Below are positions 22,028 to 26,462 of a DNA stretch of 26,462 nucleotides, one piece after another; positions within the stretch are counted from its first letter, which is position 1; the number at the start of each line of letters is the position of its first letter. The DNA lies in contig SABI01000007.1 in the NCBI GenBank assembly GCA_009929055.1, positions 1-26,462 on the forward strand, read 5' to 3'. Both the position numbers and the translations under genes were made by a program. This DNA comes from Spirochaetia bacterium (GTDB taxonomy: Bacteria > Spirochaetota > Spirochaetia > Sphaerochaetales > Sphaerochaetaceae). The notes beneath the pieces were generated by a model. It was not told where the DNA came from, did no database searches, and saw only the letters and a list, made by a program, of their open reading frames with translations.

Positions 22028-23419
22028 ATGAATATTAATAATCCGTTTGTACAAAGATATAATTCTTTTGAACTCCCTAATCACACCCAAGTGGTGAAGA
22101 TGAATGAACCTACTGTTCTCGATGATTGTAACAATAAAATTAAAGATTCACTTCTTTATCCCATAGATTCACCTAGTCTCTCTTCAATAGCAAAACAAAA
22201 AAGAGAAGAGAGAAAAATTAAAGATAATAAAGAAGCAACTGCAGTTATTGTAGTTTCAGATAAAACAAGGCCTGTCCCCTATAGGGGAGAGGATGGAATC
22301 CTTCTTCCAATTATTGAAGAACTTCTATTGGTTGGGTATAAAAAAGATAATATTACCATTCTTATTGCTACTGGAACCCACCTTCCTATGGCAGAGACTG
22401 AAATCTGGAAGATGATAGATACTCGTGTTCGTGATATGGGAATTAAGGTTCTTAATCATGATTGTAAGGACAATAGTAATCTCACCTTCCTAGGAAAGAC
22501 TAAAAGTGGGACTGAGATGTGGATAAATAGCATCTATGTGAATGCAGACCTAAAAATAGCTACAGGGCTTGTAGAAAGTCACTTTATGGCAGGAGCAAGT
22601 GGAGGAAGAAAAGCTATTTGTCCTGGATTGATAGGGGAAGAGAGTACCTTTGTGTTCCATGGATACCCCTTTATGGCCGATAAAAACTCAAGAGATTTGA
22701 ATTTAAAAGATAACCTTGTTCATGAAGAGGCCCTTGAAGTAGCCGCTACTGTAGGAATAGACTTTCTTGTAAACGTAACGCTCAATGGAGAGTTTAAAAT
22801 AACTGGAATATTCAGTGGCAACTATATCAGTGCCCACCTTAAGGCCGTAGAGAGCATTAGTGAATGTGTTAGAGTTCCTTCTCCTAGCGCAGACATTGTT
22901 GTCACTCATGGAGGCTTTGTAGGAATCAACCACTACCAAGTAGCTAAGTGCGCTGTTGCTTCTTTAGGAGTGTTAAAAAAAGATGGCTACTTAGTAATTA
23001 TTGCAGACACAAATGACCCCACCCATCCAGTTGGTGGAATAAATTATATCACCACATTAGCTCTTCTTACTCGACTCGGGGCAAAAGAGTTTACTCACCT
23101 TATTGCAAGTGATGACTGGCCATTTATTCCAGAGCAATGGCAAGTACAAATGTGGTGTAAGGTCTTTGATAGAATCCCTATGGATCACCTGATCTTCTAC
23201 TCACCAAGCATGAACGCTTGTTGGTATCCTCTTCTTCCTGGACAAAATGGAAATACCTATCTTAGCCCTGAAACTAATAGTGAAGATGTGTTTAGAAACT
23301 TCATTTCAAACACTCTCTCCTACATCTCTAAAAAAGAGGGAAAGAATTTAGATGAAATGGATATTACGTGGATAGAAGATGGCCCTTATGTAGTTCCTGT
23401 TCCACAGAAAAAGAGCTAA
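22028..23419 (+). CDS. LarA-like nickel-pincer-dependent hydroxyacid racemase/epimerase
   Basis: 463 residues. It has the full lactate-racemase residue set with near-constant offset: Arg81 (SDKTRPVP), His118 (ATGTHLP), His185 (VESHFMAG), Lys195 (SGGRKAICPG) and His211 (FHGYPFM), against Arg75, His108, His174, Lys184 and His200 in Lactobacillus LarA. Lys195 would bind the NPN cofactor. It is expected to invert the alpha carbon of a 2-hydroxy acid, lactate or a longer one. It belongs to a different branch from the LarA-like protein at 12106-13413. It is monocistronic and divergent from GntR regulator 3. The larBCE cofactor genes are not in the window. Confidence 0.87.
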   Translation: MNINNPFVQRYNSFELPNHTQVVKMNEPTVLDDCNNKIKDSLLYPIDSPSLSSIAKQKREERKIKDNKEATAVIVVSDKTRPVPYRGEDGILLPIIEELLLVGYKKDNITILIATGTHLPMAETEIWKMIDTRVRDMGIKVLNHDCKDNSNLTFLGKTKSGTEMWINSIYVNADLKIATGLVESHFMAGASGGRKAICPGLIGEESTFVFHGYPFMADKNSRDLNLKDNLVHEEALEVAATVGIDFLVNVTLNGEFKITGIFSGNYISAHLKAVESISECVRVPSPSADIVVTHGGFVGINHYQVAKCAVASLGVLKKDGYLVIIADTNDPTHPVGGINYITTLALLTRLGAKEFTHLIASDDWPFIPEQWQVQMWCKVFDRIPMDHLIFYSPSMNACWYPLLPGQNGNTYLSPETNSEDVFRNFISNTLSYISKKEGKNLDEMDITWIEDGPYVVPVPQKKS

Positions 23420-23481
23420 CAAAGAGTGAACATAAAAATGGTATATGTGAGTTCAATGTGCTCAAAATTAAATGATAACTA

Positions 23482-23510
23482 TTGCTAATTAGATGTAGTG
23501 ATGGTATCAT
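23482..23510 (+). promoter_or_regulatory. Probable rubrerythrin promoter
   Basis: -35 TTGCTA (23482-23487), 17-bp spacer, extended -10 TGG-TATCAT (23505-23510). A second -10-like TATAAT lies at 23515-23520 but at poor spacing. SD AGGAGG is at 23546-23551. Confidence 0.45.
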
Positions 23511-23556
23511 CCTTTATAATCATTACATTTATTTACACATTTTATAGGAGGATTAC

Positions 23557-24099
23557 ATGGAACTCAAAGGTTCAAGAACTGAGAAAAATTTGCAAGATGC
23601 ATTTGCAGGAGAATCAATGGCTCGCAATAAATATACCTACTGGGCAGGAAAGGCTCGAAAAGAGGGATATGAACATATTGCTAAGATGTTTGAAGAGACT
23701 GCTGATAACGAAAGAATGCACGCAAAATTATGGTTCAAAGCTCTTCAAGAAAATGGAGAACTTGGAGATACCGCAAGTAACTTAAGAGATGCAGCTGCTG
23801 GAGAACACTACGAGTGGACAGATATGTATGCTGGATTTGCTGAAGTAGCAAGAGAAGAAGGATTCAAAAAGATTGCAGCTTTGTTTGAAGGTGTAGCTAA
23901 GATTGAAAAAGAACATGAAGCTCGCTATTTAGCACTTCTTAAGAATGTTGAAGATTCAGTTGTATTTTCAAAAGATGGTGAACAAGTGTGGAAATGTGGC
24001 GTATGTGGTCATATCCATATTGGGAAGAAAGCACCAGAAATTTGTCCAGTTTGTGCCCATCCAAAAGCACATTTTGAAATTACTTGTAAAAATTATTAA
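23557..24099 (+). CDS. rbr: Rubrerythrin
   Basis: 180 residues. The N-terminal ferritin-like domain carries the diiron ligands Glu19 (GES), Glu52 and His55 (NERMH), Glu83 and Glu86 (GEHYE), and Glu117 and His120 (IEKEH). The C-terminal rubredoxin domain has Cys147-x2-Cys150 and Cys163-x2-Cys166. It is a cytoplasmic peroxidase that reduces hydrogen peroxide with electrons from NAD(P)H via rubredoxin-type partners, protecting anaerobes from oxygen. It is a single gene with its own promoter and terminator and is not functionally tied to the sugar-acid genes beyond suggesting an anaerobic host. Confidence 0.97.
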   Translation: MELKGSRTEKNLQDAFAGESMARNKYTYWAGKARKEGYEHIAKMFEETADNERMHAKLWFKALQENGELGDTASNLRDAAAGEHYEWTDMYAGFAEVAREEGFKKIAALFEGVAKIEKEHEARYLALLKNVEDSVVFSKDGEQVWKCGVCGHIHIGKKAPEICPVCAHPKAHFEITCKNY

Positions 24100-24115
24100 T
24101 AGTAATGTTAGACAA

Positions 24116-24142
24116 AAAAAAGAGGGTCACACCCTCTTTTTT
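24116..24142. terminator. Bidirectional terminator between rubrerythrin and the second TRAP operon
   Basis: Arms AAAAAAGAGGGT (24116-24127) and ACCCTCTTTTTT (24131-24142) around loop CAC. The A- and T-runs make it work on both strands for the convergent genes. Confidence 0.9.
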
Positions 24143-24157
24143 AATGTCCATATCGTT

Positions 24158-25453
24158 CTACATCATGTTTGGTAGACTCATAGTTAATGGAGAGAAGAAG
24201 GTTACCAAGAGTAATACGACAATCATCGAAATATAGAAAGGTAACATCGCCTTTGTTGCTTTTTCAATTGATATCTTCCCGATAGCTGAACCCACAAAGA
24301 GAGCTGATCCTACTGGTGGAGTACACAGACCTATTGCTAGGTTGAGGATAAGCATGATACCAAATTGAATTTCGTTCATCCCTAATTGACCGACAACAAC
24401 CGGAAACAAAATAGGGGTAACAATTATAATAAGGGGAGCCATATCCATAATTGCCCCTAAAATGAGTAGCATTAAGTTTATTAATAGTAAGAGAACGACA
24501 GGATTATCTGAGATACTTAATAGAGCAGTTGTTACTGCTTGAGGGATTCTCAAAAAAGCGAGGAGCCATCCAAAAGCACTTGCAGCTGCGATAAGGCTCA
24601 TCACCATCGCTAATGTTCTAAGTGAGTGCATAAGAATCTTAGGAAGTTCTTTAATAGAGATTTCTCTATAGACTAAGAAGGTAATAATAAATGCATATAC
24701 AACAGCAACAGCAGCAGACTCGGTTGCTGTAAAGACTCCAGAAACTACTCCTCCTATAATGATAATGACAGTAAAAAGGCCTAAGAAGGCATCTCTAGAG
24801 ACTTTAAGGGTCTTTTTCAATCCATATTTTTCTTCTTTAGGATAATTTCTTTTTACTGCAATAACATAACTTACTACCATCAAAGCGACTCCGAGGAGAA
24901 CACCGGGGACAATGCCTCCTAAAAATAGCTTCCCAACAGAAACTCCTCCCCCAGCAGCGAGTGAAAAGATAATCATATTGTGAGAGGGGGGGATGATAAC
25001 TCCTTGGCAGCTACTTGTTACAGTTACAGCTACTGCATAGTCATCATCATATCCTTTCTCGACCATCATAGGGATAAGCATTGTTCCAATAGAGCTTACA
25101 TCGGCAACAGCAGAACCACTAATACCCCCAAAGAACATACTCGCTAGGACGTTTACTTGGGCAAGACCCCCTCGAACTCTTCCAACGATTGCATTTGAGA
25201 ATTCAACGAGACGCCTGGAGATACCACCTCTACCCATAATTTCTCCAGCAAGGATAAAGAAAGGGATTGCAAGGAGGCTAAACGAGTTAACACCACTTAC
25301 TGTTCTTTGTACGATTGAAAGAAGTGGGATCTTTAAAAACATTGCAGTAAATACTGAAGAGATGAAAAGGGTAAATGTGATAGGAAACTTCAATAATAAT
25401 AGGACCACAAATGAACCGATAAGGATGGCCGTTGCTGTAGTAGGATCTGTCAT
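24158..25453 (-). CDS. dctM: TRAP transporter large permease (DctM family), second system
   Basis: 431 residues, about twelve membrane segments. Family blocks include FFGGISGSAVADVSSIGTMLIP, GVIIPPSHNMIIFSLAAGG, FTATESAAVAVVY and LCTPPVGSALFVG. It is the ion-coupled channel of the second TRAP transporter, transcribed opposite to the rest of the window. The start ATG overlaps the dctQ stop by 4 nt. Only the common family plan is shared with the DctM at 7335-8624, so the two transporters are not recent copies. Last gene before the shared terminator. Confidence 0.94.
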   Translation of the reverse strand: MTDPTTATAILIGSFVVLLLLKFPITFTLFISSVFTAMFLKIPLLSIVQRTVSGVNSFSLLAIPFFILAGEIMGRGGISRRLVEFSNAIVGRVRGGLAQVNVLASMFFGGISGSAVADVSSIGTMLIPMMVEKGYDDDYAVAVTVTSSCQGVIIPPSHNMIIFSLAAGGGVSVGKLFLGGIVPGVLLGVALMVVSYVIAVKRNYPKEEKYGLKKTLKVSRDAFLGLFTVIIIIGGVVSGVFTATESAAVAVVYAFIITFLVYREISIKELPKILMHSLRTLAMVMSLIAAASAFGWLLAFLRIPQAVTTALLSISDNPVVLLLLINLMLLILGAIMDMAPLIIIVTPILFPVVVGQLGMNEIQFGIMLILNLAIGLCTPPVGSALFVGSAIGKISIEKATKAMLPFYISMIVVLLLVTFFSPLTMSLPNMM

Positions 25454-25962
25454 GATTTACCCCCTATTTTTTTTGCTAGTTGAATTTTTTTCAAATCTTT
25501 AATTGCAATACTGAGGTAATAGAGGGCATAAAGAGTGATAAAAACAGCAGCGATGGGAACAATAATGTAGTTGATTGCATTACTAATCCCCGTAGCTGGT
25601 AGACTCGATCTTGCTGCGTTCTTGGTAACACCATATCCATAATAAAACAAAATTATTCCTATAAAAATTTCCAACACATATTTAAGAATATTTAGAATAT
25701 CGTTAAAGATTCTTGGTAATTTTTTAGGAAGAATCGTAATGTTAATATGAAGATTTTCTTTTACCCCCAAAGCCATTGCAATAAAGGTAAACCATATTAC
25801 AATAATGAGAGCAACTTCTTCAGACCACCTGATACCCGAATTAAACCCATAGCGCAACACTACATTTGAAAAGACTATAAGAACCATAAGTACAAGTAAT
25901 ACCATTGCAAGTCTTAAAGCCCAAGAGAATACATAATCGAGTATTTTTTTAAACTTATTCAA
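25450..25962 (-). CDS. dctQ: TRAP transporter small permease (DctQ family), second system
   Basis: 170 residues, four membrane segments, with the DctQ block SGIRWSEEVALIIVIWFTF…GVKENLHINI. The start is a TTG at 25962, supported by a very strong SD (AAGGAGGGGG) a few nt upstream; no ATG is at a suitable distance. It is the membrane partner of DctM, with which it overlaps by ATGA. Behind the binding-protein gene lies a hairpin, as in the first TRAP operon. Confidence 0.9.
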   Translation of the reverse strand: MNKFKKILDYVFSWALRLAMVLLVLMVLIVFSNVVLRYGFNSGIRWSEEVALIIVIWFTFIAMALGVKENLHINITILPKKLPRIFNDILNILKYVLEIFIGIILFYYGYGVTKNAARSSLPATGISNAINYIIVPIAAVFITLYALYYLSIAIKDLKKIQLAKKIGGKS

Positions 25963-25991
25963 TTGCTCCCCCTCCTTAACTGACGATGTAA

Positions 25992-26016
25992 GAGGGGAGA
26001 ATAAAAGTCTCCCCTC
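25992..26016. repeat. Intercistronic hairpin between dctP and dctQ of the second TRAP operon
   Basis: A perfect 9-bp G/C-rich stem GAGGGGAGA / TCTCCCCTC with a 7-nt loop; outer GATG/CATC can pair further. No T-run follows on the minus strand, so it is more likely a processing or stability element than a full terminator. Confidence 0.65.
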
Positions 26017-26053
26017 CCATCATCATATACGTAACTAAAGTTATTGTAAAAGT

Positions 26054-26462
26054 TTATTTTACAGCCTGAACCTTTTTCACCCATTCAACACCTTCTGGTG
26101 TGAGTAGTTTTGCATAGAGGTCGGTCATTCTTGCAGCAAAGGAGCTTTGATCGGTTACTCTATTGACTTGAACTCCAGCAGCTCTTACTTTATCTTCTGA
26201 TACTTTTTCTTTTGCAGCCCACGCAGCTATTTGCACTGGGGTAGAATCTTTTGCAGCTTGTTTGATGAGCTCTTGATCTGCTTTACTTAATTTATCCATT
26301 GTGATTTTAGAAGCAATAATTACTTCAGGAACACGTGTGTGTTCATCAATTGAATAATATTTAGCAACTTCAAAATGGCTTGATGTGTCGTATGAAGGCC
26401 AGTTGTTTTCTGCACCATTAATAGTAGTAACGGCAACTGTACTTGTTGCACCGTTAACTGTG
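26054..26462 (-). CDS. dctP: TRAP transporter substrate-binding protein (DctP family), C-terminal part; 5' end outside window
   Basis: The minus-strand frame stays open to the window edge (~136 residues seen). It carries the DctP hallmark INGAENNWPSY and the following HFEVAKYYSIDEHTRVPEV, then the C-terminal helices. An internal Met (26299) is not the start, because this homology lies upstream of it. It is the periplasmic binding protein of the second TRAP system; the specificity arginine region is outside the window. Gene order dctP-dctQ-dctM is the same as in the first system. Confidence 0.93.
   Translation of the reverse strand, partial: TVNGATSTVAVTTINGAENNWPSYDTSSHFEVAKYYSIDEHTRVPEVIIASKITMDKLSKADQELIKQAAKDSTPVQIAAWAAKEKVSEDKVRAAGVQVNRVTDQSSFAARMTDLYAKLLTPEGVEWVKKVQAVK

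Noticed and set aside
23498..23785. 95-residue open frame overlapping the start of the rubrerythrin gene
   Set aside because: Other frame of a well-supported gene, no SD, no recognisable domain; it runs through the promoter region.
1..26462. CRISPR arrays, insertion sequences, tRNA or rRNA genes, phage genes
   Set aside because: No regular direct repeats, transposase or integrase motifs, or tRNA-like folds were noticed; the window reads as ordinary catabolic chromosome.

Overview
This window is a stretch of bacterial chromosome from an AT-rich, probably anaerobic fermenter. Gene packing is tight (17-27 nt gaps inside operons, several ATGA overlaps), Shine-Dalgarno sites are strong, and three GntR/FCD regulators and two TRAP transporters are present. 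A rubrerythrin points to anaerobic life. The signal peptide of the first TRAP binding protein (…SVVFAQGQGE…) resembles spirochaete (Sphaerochaeta/Treponema-like) binding proteins. That taxonomic guess is inference only; no rRNA or other marker gene is in the window.

Layout: (A) 1-2279, an acylating aldehyde dehydrogenase fragment and a carboxyltransferase of the propionyl-CoA carboxylase / methylmalonyl-CoA decarboxylase type, closed by a hairpin. (B) 2295-2945, GntR regulator 1 on the minus strand, divergent from (C) 3176-5306, a transaldolase-family protein and a zinc alcohol dehydrogenase, followed by a 15-bp perfect inverted repeat. (D) 5642-16892, one long operon: TRAP transporter dctP-dctQ-dctM, zinc dehydrogenase, SDR, ketose-3-epimerase-like TIM barrel, SDR, LarA-like nickel-pincer isomerase, a transaldolase-family protein with a ~200-residue N-terminal extension, and a tagaturonate-epimerase (UxaE) family protein, ending at a clear terminator. 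(E) 17005-17688, GntR regulator 2. (F) 17906-21038, a split transketolase (two genes) and an iron-type alcohol dehydrogenase, followed by a terminator cluster. (G) GntR regulator 3 (minus) divergent from a second LarA-like protein with the full lactate-racemase residue set. (H) Rubrerythrin. (I) A second TRAP transporter on the minus strand, cut by the window end.

How it may work together (inference): the island looks like a pathway that imports a sugar acid or other polyhydroxy acid through TRAP. It would rearrange the stereochemistry by epimerases of three unrelated folds (LarA at C2, a tagatose-3-epimerase-like enzyme at C3, a UxaE-like enzyme at C4) and by paired dehydrogenases, and then cleave or transfer carbon units with transaldolase- and transketolase-type enzymes. 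No sugar kinase, no sugar-acid dehydratase and no KDG aldolase is encoded in the window, so the usual phosphorylated uronate route is not present here. The extended transaldolase-like protein, the transaldolase/LarA/UxaE trio and a shared operator-like sequence (ATGGTATAC) in front of three transcription units are the most unusual parts.
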